DNA from: DASQUK01 sp963756425
GTDB lineage: Bacteria > Actinomycetota > Acidimicrobiia > Acidimicrobiales > VFJN01
DNA: 64,000 bases
Direction: 5' to 3'
Assembly: GCA_963756425.1 (NCBI GenBank)
Contig: CAVWNW010000011.1
Location: 310,001 to 374,000, forward strand
Position numbers and translations under genes: made by a program. The notes below the pieces were generated by a model. The model did not search any database. It saw nothing but the letters and a program-made list of their open reading frames with translations, and was not told the DNA's origin. Shown piece after piece: positions 24,204 to 32,762 of this stretch; position 1 is the stretch's first letter; the number at the start of each line of letters is the position of its first letter.

Positions 24204-24676
24204 CGATTCGTGATGCTCGTCGGGCTCCCCCAAACCCACCGAGCCGACGTTGTCGCCGCCGCGCTCGCAGCCAAGATCACCGAGCTCCCCAACCAGCTAC
24301 GGCGCTCGCTCACCTGGGACCAGGGCCGCGAGATGGCACAGCACGCCGTGTTCACCGTCGCCAGCGGCGTACCCGTCTACTTCTGTGACCCCCGCAGCCC
24401 CTGGCAACGCGGCAGCAACGAGAACACCAACGGACTGCTACGCCAATACCTCCCTCGCAACACCCGCCTCGGCGACCGCACCCAGACCGAGCTCGACAAC
24501 ATCGCCGACCAGCTCAACGGACGCCCTCGACAAACACTCGCCTGGAAGACACCATCACAAGCACTCGACCGAGCGATGCGTTGATCCCCTGAGGCCAGCG
24601 GGCAATCGGTGCGCCCCTTCATGCCACCTAGCCGGCGTTGGGGGGCGCCGCGGATGAGGGTCGGGCTTGCTGCGGG

Positions 24677-27085
24677 TCAGGCCGAGAGGCTGTGTGCGGC
24701 GTGGCCCTGGTGCTCGGCGGTGTGCAGCTCGAGCTCGTCCTGGTCCGATAGGTGTGGCTTGATGTCGAACACGACCTTCTTGATGGTGCCGGTGAAGGCG
24801 AAGGGCTTCTCGTGTTCGTAGCTGCGATCGACGACGCCACCGTTGTCTCGTCCGATGTCCATCCCTGCATAGCCCGAGAATCGGACGGGCACCGTGTGGT
24901 CCATGCGGCCCTTTCCGACCGGTCGACGGTCGATGAACAGGGTGACGTTGCCGCCGGTCGCCGGTGTGGCCCCGTCGGCCTCGAAGTCCATGCGGACGGT
25001 CACGTCGCCGGTCGGGAGGTCTTCCTCCGCGACCTGCGTGAAGACGAGCACGCCCATCATCGAGTAGGTGTGCGTGAGCTTTCCGTCCTTGACGTAGAGG
25101 GTGAACCCCCCGAGGTGGTCGGCCTCTGCGACGATCACGCCCTCGGCGCCGCCGTCGGGCACGACCAGATCGGCGGTGATCGCGTACGAGCGGTTGTAGA
25201 TCCTCGGGATCATGCCCGGCATTACGTTCTGGACGTCGCCCCGGTACTCGAACGTCGTTTCTCCGGTGAGCGGCGGCAGGATGCCAAAGAACGTCGACAG
25301 CGCCCCGAGCAGGGGCAACACCTTGTAGCGTTCGGCCTCCTGCCAGAACAGGTCCTTGAGCTCCTCGACCTTCTCGGGGTGCTCGGCCGCCAGATCGTTC
25401 GCCTGGGTGAAGTCGTCGGGCAGGTAGTACAGCTCGACCGGGCCCGAGTCCGGATCCCAGACACCCGGGGCGTAGGGAGCGAGCACCTCGGGGGTGAGCA
25501 TCCATGGGATGCGCTCCGTCTTCATCGCCAGCCACCAGCCGTCCTGGTACATGGCGCGGTTGCCGATCGTCTCGAAGTACTGCTGCGTGCGGTGTTCGGG
25601 TGCCGAGTCGTCGGTCAGCGAGGCGGCGAACGAGGTTCCGTGCATGGGCTCCTGCTTGATGCCATCGACGGTGTCCGGCGCGGGGATACCGGCGGCGTCG
25701 AGGATCGTGGGTGCCACGTCGATCACATGGGTGAACGGCGTGCGCAGCACGCCGGCGTCGGTGATGTGGGCGGGCCAGTGCACGACCATGGGGTCGCGTG
25801 TGCCGCCGAGGTGTGAGCCGACCTGCTTGCCCCACTGGAACGGCGTGTTGCCGGCCCAGGCCCAGGCCGCCGCGTAGTGCGGCGCCATGACCGCGGAACT
25901 CCAGGCGTCGAGCCCCCCGTACGTCTCGGCGAGTTGGAGCTGCATCTCGTCGGTGAGCGGGATGCCGTTCTGCATCGTCAGCTCGTTGAACGAGCCAGTG
26001 ATGGTCCCCTCCATGCTGGCGCCGTTGTCGCCCCAGATCCAGATGATCAGCGTGTTGTCGAGCTCGCCCAGGTCCTCGATCGCGTCGATCACGCGCCCGA
26101 CGTTGTGGTCCGCGTTCTCGGAGTACCCCGCGTAGACCTCCATCTGGCGGGCATAGAAGGCCTTCAGGTTGTTGGGCACGTCGTCCCAGGCCGGGAACGC
26201 CTCGTCGCGAGGGGTCAGCTCGGCGTCGGCGGGAATGACCCCGAGTTCCTTCTGACGGGCGAAGGTCTCCTCGCGAAGCCGGTCCCATCCCTGGTCGAAC
26301 TGGCCCGTGTACCTGTCAGCCCACTCCTTCGCCACATGGTGCGGGGCATGGCTGCAGCCCGTCGAGTAGTAGACGAAGAACGGCTTGCGGGCGTCCTGTG
26401 CGCGTACCCCGTGGAGCCATTCGATGGTGCGGTCGGCCATCGCGTCGGGGAAGTAGTACGGGTGCTCCTCGTCGTAGAACTCCTCGGGAGTGCCGATGAT
26501 CTTCTGGTTCTCCGCGAGGCACGGGTCCCATTGGCTCGACCCGCCGCCCAGGATCCCGTAGAAGTAGTCGAATCCCCAGCCGTTCGGCCAACGGTCGAAC
26601 GGCCCTGCGGGCCCTTGCTGGCCGTCGGGTGTCAGGTGCCACTTGCCGAACGCCGCCGTGCTGTAGCCGTTGTCCCGGAGGATCCGGGGCAGCGGCGCGC
26701 AGTCCCGTGGCAGGGTGGCGCAATAGCCGGGGAACCCACCCGCGAACTCGCCGATCGAGCCGAACCCCACCGCGTGGTTGTTCCGCCCGGTCAACAGCGC
26801 CGCCCGCGTCGGAGAGCACAGCGCCGTGACGTGGAACCGGTTGTAGCGCAGGCCACCCTCGGCCATCCGCGTGTAGTTGGGCGTCCGGATCGGCCCCCCG
26901 AAGGTGCTCGGATTGCCGAACCCCGCATCGTCGATGAGCACCAGCAGCACGTTGGGGGCCCCATCTGGTGGCGTCGGATGCCCGATCAGGTTCCAGTCGG
27001 GCCGGGCGCCGGCAAGAGTCCTGTCGATCACTCCGGTGAACGTCTCACGCCGGATGGGGAGCCTGCTGCGATCGGGTTCGGTCAT
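24677..27085 (-). CDS. Arylsulfatase-type sulfatase, 802 aa
   Basis: A large cytoplasm-type sulfatase (no signal peptide). Metal-binding Asp pair in VLLVLIDDAGFGNPSTFGG (about 46-64); the modified Cys in ALCSPTRAALLTGR (Cys90, C-x-P-x-R), which needs formylglycine-generating enzyme; GKWHLTP; HAPHHVAKEW; and the second metal site WGDNGASMEG. The C-terminal 200 residues are a beta-rich domain (GGFTLYVKDGKLTHTYSMMG; MDFEADGATPATGG). It would hydrolyse sulfate esters and belongs to the long arylsulfatase group with an added C-terminal domain. It stands alone; no maturase or transporter is near. It directly follows IS30 copy 2, which may have brought about its position. Confidence 0.9.
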   Translation of the reverse strand: MTEPDRSRLPIRRETFTGVIDRTLAGARPDWNLIGHPTPPDGAPNVLLVLIDDAGFGNPSTFGGPIRTPNYTRMAEGGLRYNRFHVTALCSPTRAALLTGRNNHAVGFGSIGEFAGGFPGYCATLPRDCAPLPRILRDNGYSTAAFGKWHLTPDGQQGPAGPFDRWPNGWGFDYFYGILGGGSSQWDPCLAENQKIIGTPEEFYDEEHPYYFPDAMADRTIEWLHGVRAQDARKPFFVYYSTGCSHAPHHVAKEWADRYTGQFDQGWDRLREETFARQKELGVIPADAELTPRDEAFPAWDDVPNNLKAFYARQMEVYAGYSENADHNVGRVIDAIEDLGELDNTLIIWIWGDNGASMEGTITGSFNELTMQNGIPLTDEMQLQLAETYGGLDAWSSAVMAPHYAAAWAWAGNTPFQWGKQVGSHLGGTRDPMVVHWPAHITDAGVLRTPFTHVIDVAPTILDAAGIPAPDTVDGIKQEPMHGTSFAASLTDDSAPEHRTQQYFETIGNRAMYQDGWWLAMKTERIPWMLTPEVLAPYAPGVWDPDSGPVELYYLPDDFTQANDLAAEHPEKVEELKDLFWQEAERYKVLPLLGALSTFFGILPPLTGETTFEYRGDVQNVMPGMIPRIYNRSYAITADLVVPDGGAEGVIVAEADHLGGFTLYVKDGKLTHTYSMMGVLVFTQVAEEDLPTGDVTVRMDFEADGATPATGGNVTLFIDRRPVGKGRMDHTVPVRFSGYAGMDIGRDNGGVVDRSYEHEKPFAFTGTIKKVVFDIKPHLSDQDELELHTAEHQGHAAHSLSA

Positions 27086-27715
27086 CGTGACTCTCCCTCA
27101 GATCTGGACCACCGGGTATGCCCTAGTCAAAGCGTCGACGGCCGGAACCATAAGACGCCGGATGCTCTACCGTTGAATGTGATCCCGTGAGCCCCCGCGT
27201 CACCTCATCCCTTCAGGACGATCGTCGGTCGCCAAGTGCAAGTCGATGGCGGCTTGGACGCGCCGCTGAAGCTCATTCCCCATGGCGCCTTGGCGGCAAC
27301 GGGCTGTGCTGCCGGCCCGACGAGCTGGTTGCCTCCCTGCATCACCGAAGTGCCTGCTTGAGACTCGGGGCATGCGCTGTGGTCGTTCCGTAGCGTCCAG
27401 AGGTCCTTGCGGGGTCGCTCTCGAAGTGCCTGCCGGCCGGTATTGTAGGGGTCTGGCTTTCTAACGAAGACCGTCTCGCGGGATCTCGCCGCGGTGCTCC
27501 GCCACCTGACCAACGGCGAGACCTACGTGGGGGAGCTCACGGGCAATAGCGACGCACTCGTAATCTCGTCCACGTTGAACTGGGCGGTGATCTCGGCGAA
27601 GCAGCCGGCGGTCGACCCCGCCGCCAGTGCCTTCTGAGCGAAGCACGCCGCGGTCGATCGCCGGACGTCGTGGCCGGTGTACGGCGTTTCCCGGCTGGGT
27701 ATAGGGAGGGGCCGT
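27086..27715. other. 630-bp stretch without a supported gene
   Basis: It should hold the promoter of the sulfatase (minus) and of the STAS gene (plus). A minus-strand piece around 27545-27665 translates as CFAQKALAAGSTAGCFAEIT, which looks protein-like but has no start or matching flanks; probably a gene remnant. Confidence 0.35.
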
Positions 27716-28057
27716 ATGCGGGACGACTGCGAGTCCTCGCAGGCCGCGCTGCTCCGTGTCGAGGTGGCACACGAGGGTGCCGAGGCCATCATCACCGTCG
27801 AGGGCGAACTCGCCCAATTGACTGCGGAACGGTTCGTGGCCTGCATCCTCGAGGCGCTCGACACCAAGCCACGCTCGGTCACTGTCGACGCCCAGGGGGT
27901 TACGTTCACAGACTCCTCTGGTCTGTCGGCCTTGCTCCGAGCCGGCGGTCTGGCCTTCGTTGACCAAGTGGCCTTCCGAATCAAACACCCACCACCCCAG
28001 CTGCGACGGCTCGTTGAGGTGACCGGAACCAAGGACTTGCTCTTGCCCGACGAGTAA
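27716..28057 (+). CDS. STAS-domain anti-sigma factor antagonist
   Basis: A 113-residue single STAS domain: VEVAHEGAEAIITVEGEL, then RSVTVDAQGVTFTDSSGLSA, with the phosphorylatable Ser in TDSSGLSALLRAGG (about residue 76), and LRRLVEVTGTKDLLLPDE. Such proteins bind anti-sigma kinases when unphosphorylated. The ATG at 27716 has AGGGAGGGG upstream and is preferred over the GTG at 27677. No kinase or sigma gene is adjacent; a second STAS-like gene lies convergent, 150 bp away. Confidence 0.85.
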   Translation: MRDDCESSQAALLRVEVAHEGAEAIITVEGELAQLTAERFVACILEALDTKPRSVTVDAQGVTFTDSSGLSALLRAGGLAFVDQVAFRIKHPPPQLRRLVEVTGTKDLLLPDE

Positions 28058-28207
28058 CCCGAGGGGAGCCGGGGACGCCCGCCGTTCCTCGGCACGTCCC
28101 TACCCCGGCCCCCCGGAACGGCTCAGCGGCGGTTGAGCCGTACACGTTGAGATCGCGTCGGGGTCGCGGACGACCACACATCGGGTGCGCTGTCCGCCGT
28201 GGCGTTG

Positions 28208-28777
28208 TTAGCGCCGGGGCCGACCGGGCGGGTCAGGATGCCAGCCGGTCCCGTAGCCTTCATCGGCAAAGCGGCGGGCTTGGAGTGCGTCACCGACCGA
28301 TCCGAACATGGCAATACACCGGGTGACGTGCCATTTGCGTAGCAGGGCGCGGGCGGTGGCGCGGGGGCAGACCACACAGCACTGATCGGGCTGATGGCTG
28401 CCGAGGAGCCATGCGGCCACGCCCATCACCGGCGTGGCCGACACCAGGGTGATCTGGCTGAGGTCGACGATCACCGGCCGGGCCGCGATCGACGCCTCGA
28501 GTTGTCCCACCAGCCCGGCAGGCAAGGGGTCGGGCAGTGTCCCGACCGGTGTCACGACGGTCACGTCGTGACGCTGTTCGACGCCGGCATCGGGCGGCGC
28601 TGTCGTGGAGGGCGGCGGACCTTGCCTGGGGTGCGCCCGCTGGTTGGTTGGCGTGCCGGATCCCAGTCGTTCTAGGAAGCGACGGTCAGGCGCCCGTTGG
28701 CGGGCGCCGGGCGCTCCCGGCGGTATCGCAGCGTCGGGCCCCTGGACAACCGAGGGCGCCTCGGAACGCAAGGTCAT
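28208..28777 (-). CDS. STAS-like protein with disordered N-terminus, 189 aa
   Basis: The first 65 residues are Pro/Arg-rich and probably unstructured. Residues about 68-165 follow STAS topology: VTVVTPVGTLPDPLPAGLVG, PVIVDLSQITLVSATPVMGV, CCVVCPRATARALLRKWHVT and MFGSVGDALQARRFADEGYG. At the phosphorylation loop the sequence is LVSATPVMG, so a Ser/Thr is present but the usual DSSG motif is not. Its ATG overlaps the stop of the membrane protein gene (ATGA), so the two are coupled. Role unknown; possibly a degenerate sigma-factor antagonist. Confidence 0.6.
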   Translation of the reverse strand: MTLRSEAPSVVQGPDAAIPPGAPGARQRAPDRRFLERLGSGTPTNQRAHPRQGPPPSTTAPPDAGVEQRHDVTVVTPVGTLPDPLPAGLVGQLEASIAARPVIVDLSQITLVSATPVMGVAAWLLGSHQPDQCCVVCPRATARALLRKWHVTRCIAMFGSVGDALQARRFADEGYGTGWHPDPPGRPRR

Positions 28778-29382
28778 GGCGCACCGACGGGGCTCGGCGT
28801 CTTGACCGGCGGCGCAGCGGCCGGATACCTAGCGTTGGCGTCGGGGGCGGCCGAGGGGGCCGTGTCGGCGGCGCGGGTGTAGTGGCGTTCGACAAAGTGC
28901 GGCCAGGGCACCATCGAGACCACCGCCAACCCGGCGCCCGCGGCCGCCAGCGCGATGGCCCACCAGCGCTGCAGCCCCAGCTCGTCGGCGACAAGCGCGG
29001 GTTCGATGGCGGCGACGCCCGCAGCCATCGCCCCGGTGATGCCCACCAGGGCCGCCAGGCCTCGAGCGCCCGCGAGGCCGGCGATCACCAACAGCACGCC
29101 CCCAGCGGCCTCGAGCGCCGCCAGCAGCGGGGTGTGGCGCGGACCGGCCACGGCCTCGACGGGCCGGTACCACGTGTCGTCGATGCCGGTGCGGGCGGCT
29201 GCCACCACACCAACCACGGCCAGGGCGGCACCAGCCAGCAGCACCAGCACGCTGCCCAGGTTCCAGCGGCTCTCAACGAGATCCCAGCGCTCCAGCGTCG
29301 GCGGCCCCTCCACCAGCTGCCACCCCGGCCCCAGGTCACGGCGCCCTGGCGGGGCAGCCTGGGGGGGGCCTCCCCCGGGCAT
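28774..29382 (-). CDS. Four-helix membrane protein, 202 aa
   Basis: Four hydrophobic helices are visible: LGSVLVLLAGAALAVVGVVA, LLAALEAAGGVLLVIAGLAG, LAALVGITGAMAAGVAAIEP and WWAIALAAAGAGLAVVSMVP. Between the first two lies the polar segment DDTWYRPVEAVAGPRHTP, and the C-terminus is Ala/Pro-rich. The ATG at 29382 was chosen as it leaves a short polar N-terminus; the open frame reaches 29589 without support. It overlaps the STAS-like gene by 4 bp. Family not recognised. Confidence 0.6.
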   Translation of the reverse strand: MPGGGPPQAAPPGRRDLGPGWQLVEGPPTLERWDLVESRWNLGSVLVLLAGAALAVVGVVAAARTGIDDTWYRPVEAVAGPRHTPLLAALEAAGGVLLVIAGLAGARGLAALVGITGAMAAGVAAIEPALVADELGLQRWWAIALAAAGAGLAVVSMVPWPHFVERHYTRAADTAPSAAPDANARYPAAAPPVKTPSPVGAP

Positions 29383-29573
29383 GACGCCGTCGCTTGTGGC
29401 CGCGGGTCTCGAGCGGCGCCTACCGCGGCCGTGCACCGCGAGCTGCGTCTGAGATCCCGGGGCCAGGCGGCCCGCTGGGTGAAGCGCGCCCGGGAGGAGG
29501 GCCACCTCGGCCCCGCTCCGGGACGCAGGCAGCAGGGCGAGATACGTCCTGCTGAGAGCACGGAGGACAGGCG

Positions 29574-30881
29574 ATGAAGGGCAGCACATTCCCGAGACCG
29601 CACCGATGGGCGATCGACAAGGCCGGCCGGCGTTACAAGGCGGCGGTCCGCCGGGGCGAGCGGTACCGGCTCGCAGACGGCACCGAGGTGGTCGCCGCGA
29701 ACGCCAGCACGTGGAGCTGGCAGCTCACGGTCGGCTCGCGCAAGCGCGGCAACCGGCGCACGGTCTCCCGTGGTGGCTTCCCGACCAAGAAGGCCGCAGA
29801 GGCGGCGCTCGCCGAGGCGGTGGCTGCGCACGGTCGAGGTGACAAGCGGCCGCTCATGCCCCGCTCGGATCAGACTGTGGGCGAGCACCTCGACGAGTGG
29901 CTGGCGGCCTGCCAGGTGCGCCAGAAGCGACCGCTGAAGCCGTCGACCGCCGACAGCTACGCCACCGCCATCCGGTGCTGGATCAAGCCGTTCATCGGCG
30001 ATGTCCCGCTGGCGGACGTCGACCGTGACGACCTCATCCGGCTCTACCGGACGTTGCGGACCACAGGTGGCCGGTCGTTGAAGCGGGCCAAGATGCGCCC
30101 GCTCGGGTCGAGGTCCGTGGTGCTGGCGCACACGATCCTGACCAAGGCGCTCGCCGCGGCGGTCACGAGCGACAAGATTCCGGTCTCACCCGTCGACCGC
30201 GTCCCGGGCGACGACCGGCCGACGCACACGCCCCGCAAGCTCGCCGACCGGCACTGGTCGGCCGACGAGGCGCGGGCGTTCCTCGACGCCAGGGCCGAGG
30301 ACCGACTGCGCCCGCTTTGGGCGTTGGCGTTGGACAGCGGGTGCCGGAGGGGTGAGCTGGCCGCGCTTCGGTGGTCCGACGTGGACCTCGACGGGGGTGT
30401 CGTGTCGATCGAGCGCAGCCGGGTGATGGTCGGCGGCCAGGTGCACGAAGGCACGCCGAAGTCCGACAAGTCGCACCGCAAGGTCGGGATCGACGCCGGC
30501 ACCGTGGCGGTGCTTCGGCGGTGGAAGGCGGCCCAGGGCCGCGAACGCATGGCGGCCGGTCCGATGTGGGCCGGGGGGGACGACCCGTATCTGTTCGCCG
30601 ACGAGCTAGGCGAGCCCTACCGACCAGACCACCTGTCCGACCGGTTCGAGGAGGCGCAGGCGGGAGCCGACCTGCCGCCGATCACGTTCCACGGCCTCCG
30701 GCACACGAGCGCCACGATCGGCCTCGACGCCGGCGTCCCGGTGCAGGTGGTCAGCGAGCGGCTCGGGCACGCCACGGTCTCGATCACGATGGACGTCTAC
30801 GCCCACGTGTTGAAGCACCAGGAGACCGACGCCGCCCAGCGGATCGGCGGGGCGCTCTACGGCACGGAGGGCTCACGATGA
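29574..30881 (+). CDS. Tyrosine integrase of a tRNA-Pro-specific element
   Basis: A 435-residue phage/ICE-type integrase. An N-terminal arm-binding region with AP2-like sequence (SRGGFPTKKAAEAALAEAVA) is followed by the SAM-like core-binding domain (TVGEHLDEWLAACQVRQKRP) and the catalytic domain: Arg in LALDSGCRRGELAALRWSDV, Lys in KSDKSHRKVG, HGLRHTSATIGLD, LGHATVSITMDVYAHV with the Tyr nucleophile. GGAGG lies 8 bases before the ATG. Its end is 98 bp from the 3' end of the tRNA-Pro gene, the usual layout for an integrase next to its attachment site. No excisionase gene is seen beside it. Confidence 0.93.
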   Translation: MKGSTFPRPHRWAIDKAGRRYKAAVRRGERYRLADGTEVVAANASTWSWQLTVGSRKRGNRRTVSRGGFPTKKAAEAALAEAVAAHGRGDKRPLMPRSDQTVGEHLDEWLAACQVRQKRPLKPSTADSYATAIRCWIKPFIGDVPLADVDRDDLIRLYRTLRTTGGRSLKRAKMRPLGSRSVVLAHTILTKALAAAVTSDKIPVSPVDRVPGDDRPTHTPRKLADRHWSADEARAFLDARAEDRLRPLWALALDSGCRRGELAALRWSDVDLDGGVVSIERSRVMVGGQVHEGTPKSDKSHRKVGIDAGTVAVLRRWKAAQGRERMAAGPMWAGGDDPYLFADELGEPYRPDHLSDRFEEAQAGADLPPITFHGLRHTSATIGLDAGVPVQVVSERLGHATVSITMDVYAHVLKHQETDAAQRIGGALYGTEGSR

Positions 30882-30929
30882 CCTCCGGTCTGGCAAGAGT
30901 CAGGCAAATCGGCCTGTCGGCACAGGCTT

Positions 30930-30960
30930 GGGGCGGTACCGTCGGAACCGGCACCGCCCC
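30930..30960 (+). terminator. Stem-loop after the integrase gene
   Basis: GGGGCGGT (30930-30937) pairs with ACCGCCCC (30953-30960); the inside can pair further (CCG with CGG). It is 49 bp past the integrase stop and has no strong U-run. Confidence 0.6.
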
Positions 30961-30979
30961 TCACCTGGACTTTCGTCAG

Positions 30980-31053
<74 letters not shown>

Positions 31054-31076
31054 ACGGGGATCGTCATCCTACGCGC

Positions 31077-32427
31077 TCAGCGCCACGGCCCCCAGATGGC
31101 GAAGGTGGTGCCGGGCACCTGGACGTTCACGAACAGCGTCCCACTGTCGGGCGAGAACGTCGCCCCGGCGAACTCCTCGTCGCTCATCCGGTTGTGGGCC
31201 AGCGGGAACGTCTGGCCCCGGGGCGTGATCCCCGCCAGGAACTGGTTGGCGTCCTCGCCGTCGGTGCAATGACCGCATAGCCGTGTGGTGACACCGTGAT
31301 GTTGTCGGGGCCCTCGAAGTCGTCGGACTGCTCGAAGCGCACGACCAGGCGCAATGTCCCCCGATGTGGGTCGTACGCCCAGATCTGTCCGCCGTGGGCT
31401 GCGGCACTTCGATCCTCCTCGTCCTCGGCGTCGGGCCCACCGCCGTGCGACGAGACGAACCAGATGATCCCGTTGCCCCACCAGGTGCCCTCGCACTTCG
31501 GGATCGGTGTCACGGTGTGCAACTCTGCCACCGTCTCCCCCTCGGCCGGGTCCGTCACCCGGATCGGCACCCATTCGAGCCGGCGGAAGACGGTCCCGGC
31601 GCCGCTGACGGCCGAGAGGTCGGTGCCGTCGAGGTCGCGGATCCGAAGTGCCTGGAGTGTCCCGCCGGCGTGAAGGTCGCCAGGGTGCTGGCAGCGGCGC
31701 CGGGGCCAGAACCGGTAGAAGTAGCCGAGTGGCGTGTCGGCGTCCTCGGTGAGATAGGCGGTCCCGCCACGCCGATCGAACGAGACGGCTTCGTGCTCGA
31801 ACCGGCCCAGCGCCGTGATCGGCCGTGGGTTACCGCCCCGGGGAGGGATCGACCTCGTACACGTAGCCGTGCTTCACGCCGTCGATGATCTCGTCGGTCT
31901 CCTGCAGGTCAGCCACGAGCCCCAGGGCGTGGGGCCGCCCGCGCAGTTGGCGGACGTGCCGGCCAGGCTCACGGCGTGGGACAGCAGCTGGCGGTCGCGA
32001 TCCACCACCAGCGTCGTGGTGCCGCCCGTGCCGTTCGGGTCGTACGTGTGGCCCGGGACGTGGGGCACGGGGGCCACGCCGTCCTCCTCGGCCGCCTCCG
32101 GGTCGATCTCGTGGTTGCGCACGAGCACGGTGCGGCCACCGCGCCCGCGAAACGCCGCCATGCCGTCGTGCGCCGCCGGCACCGGCTGACCGTCGTCGAG
32201 CAGGTCGACGCTCTCCCGGGAGAACACCCGATAGCGAAAGCCGCGGGGCAGGTCGAGGATGCCATCCGGATCGGGCACGAAGGGCCCGTAGCCGACCGGC
32301 CGGCGGCCGGTGACGGCTCCCGCCGGCCCCCGGCGGCAACGACCGACGCCAGCGAGCCCGAGAAGGCCAATCCCAGGCCGGTGCCTCCGGCTCGGAGAAG
32401 GAACGAGCGACGCGCCATGGAGTCCAT
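31077..32427 (-). pseudogene. PhoX/DUF839 phosphatase-like gene with four frameshifts
   Basis: The start MDSMARRSFLLRAGG is a twin-arginine signal. The protein then follows PhoX-like sequence through four one-base shifts near 32335, 31904, 31850 and 31270: GILDLPRGFRYRVFSRESVD, NCAGGPTPWGSWLTC, ETDEIIDGVKHGYVYEVDPS, TAYLTEDADTPLGYFYRFW, CEGTWWGNGIIWFVSSHGGG, GPDNITVSPHGYAV and FSPDSGTLFVNVQVPGTTFA. Apart from the shifts the coding sequence is well kept. It would be a secreted, calcium-dependent phosphatase-like protein of about 450 residues. Either it decayed recently or the assembly has local indel errors. Confidence 0.85.
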
Positions 32428-32540
32428 GGCGGCAACGTGGGGACGGCCGGGGAACTCCCCCCGAATCACGCATGGCAGGCCGATGATCGCCGGCCGGCGA
32501 CTGGGTGAACGACGCGCAATCCGCGGGCGACCGGCCTGGT

Positions 32541-32762
32541 TCAGAACCGGCCGACCACCCACTCGATGAGCTGGACCAGGCGCCATCCCAGGTAGATGAC
32601 CGTCGCCAGCACCAGGAGCTTGAAGTGCCACGGCACCCTCTGCCCGGTCGCGGCCTGTTGACCGGCGGGCTCGGCGACCTGGCGGCCACAGGTCGGGCAG
32701 GTGCCGTCGGCCTCGAGGGTGTTGGGGTTGAGGAAGCGGCTACAGGTCTCGCACCAGGGCAT
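32541..32762 (-). CDS. Small zinc-ribbon membrane protein, 73 aa
   Basis: An N-terminal zinc ribbon with Cys4, Cys7, Cys22 and Cys25 (PWCETCSRFLNP; GTCPTCGRQ) and a C-terminal transmembrane helix (FKLLVLATVIYLGWRLVQLI, about residues 47-66). The start ATG is next to the stop of the HMG-CoA-lyase gene (32763), so it is the last gene of that operon. Function unknown. Confidence 0.75.
   Translation of the reverse strand: MPWCETCSRFLNPNTLEADGTCPTCGRQVAEPAGQQAATGQRVPWHFKLLVLATVIYLGWRLVQLIEWVVGRF

Larger units (their letters stand above)
22004..24584 (+). pseudogene. IS30-family transposase, interrupted by ISL3
   Basis: The coding parts are 22004-22767 and 24212-24584. Joined without the ISL3 and one 8-bp repeat they give a 378-residue frame of the same length as copy 1. 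The break falls in ERHSRFV|MLVGLP, between the first and second catalytic Asp. Small differences from copy 1 (GVPVYF against GIPVYF; MEQLS against MERLS) show the copies have only just diverged. The N-terminal HTH part could still be made as a truncated protein from 22004 to a stop at 22807. Confidence 0.85.
21930..24602 (+). mobile_element. IS30-family element, copy 2 (split by ISL3)
   Basis: Near-identical to copy 1 over its whole length, with the same ends (CCAGATCGGGGGCTGGGC; CCTGAGGCCAGCGGG). A complete ISL3-type element is inserted at 22768-24203 with an 8-bp duplication. Flanks differ from copy 1, so the two copies are separate transposition events. Without the insertion it would be about 1.23 kb. 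Confidence 0.85.

Noticed and set aside
27545..27665. Minus-strand protein-like segment (CFAQKALAAGSTAGCFAEIT)
   Set aside because: There is no start, no recognisable family and no continuation on either side; noted only as a possible relic.
28537..29577. Plus-strand open frame of 346 codons
   Set aside because: It is the antisense of the STAS-like and membrane protein genes, with low-complexity Arg/Gly content.
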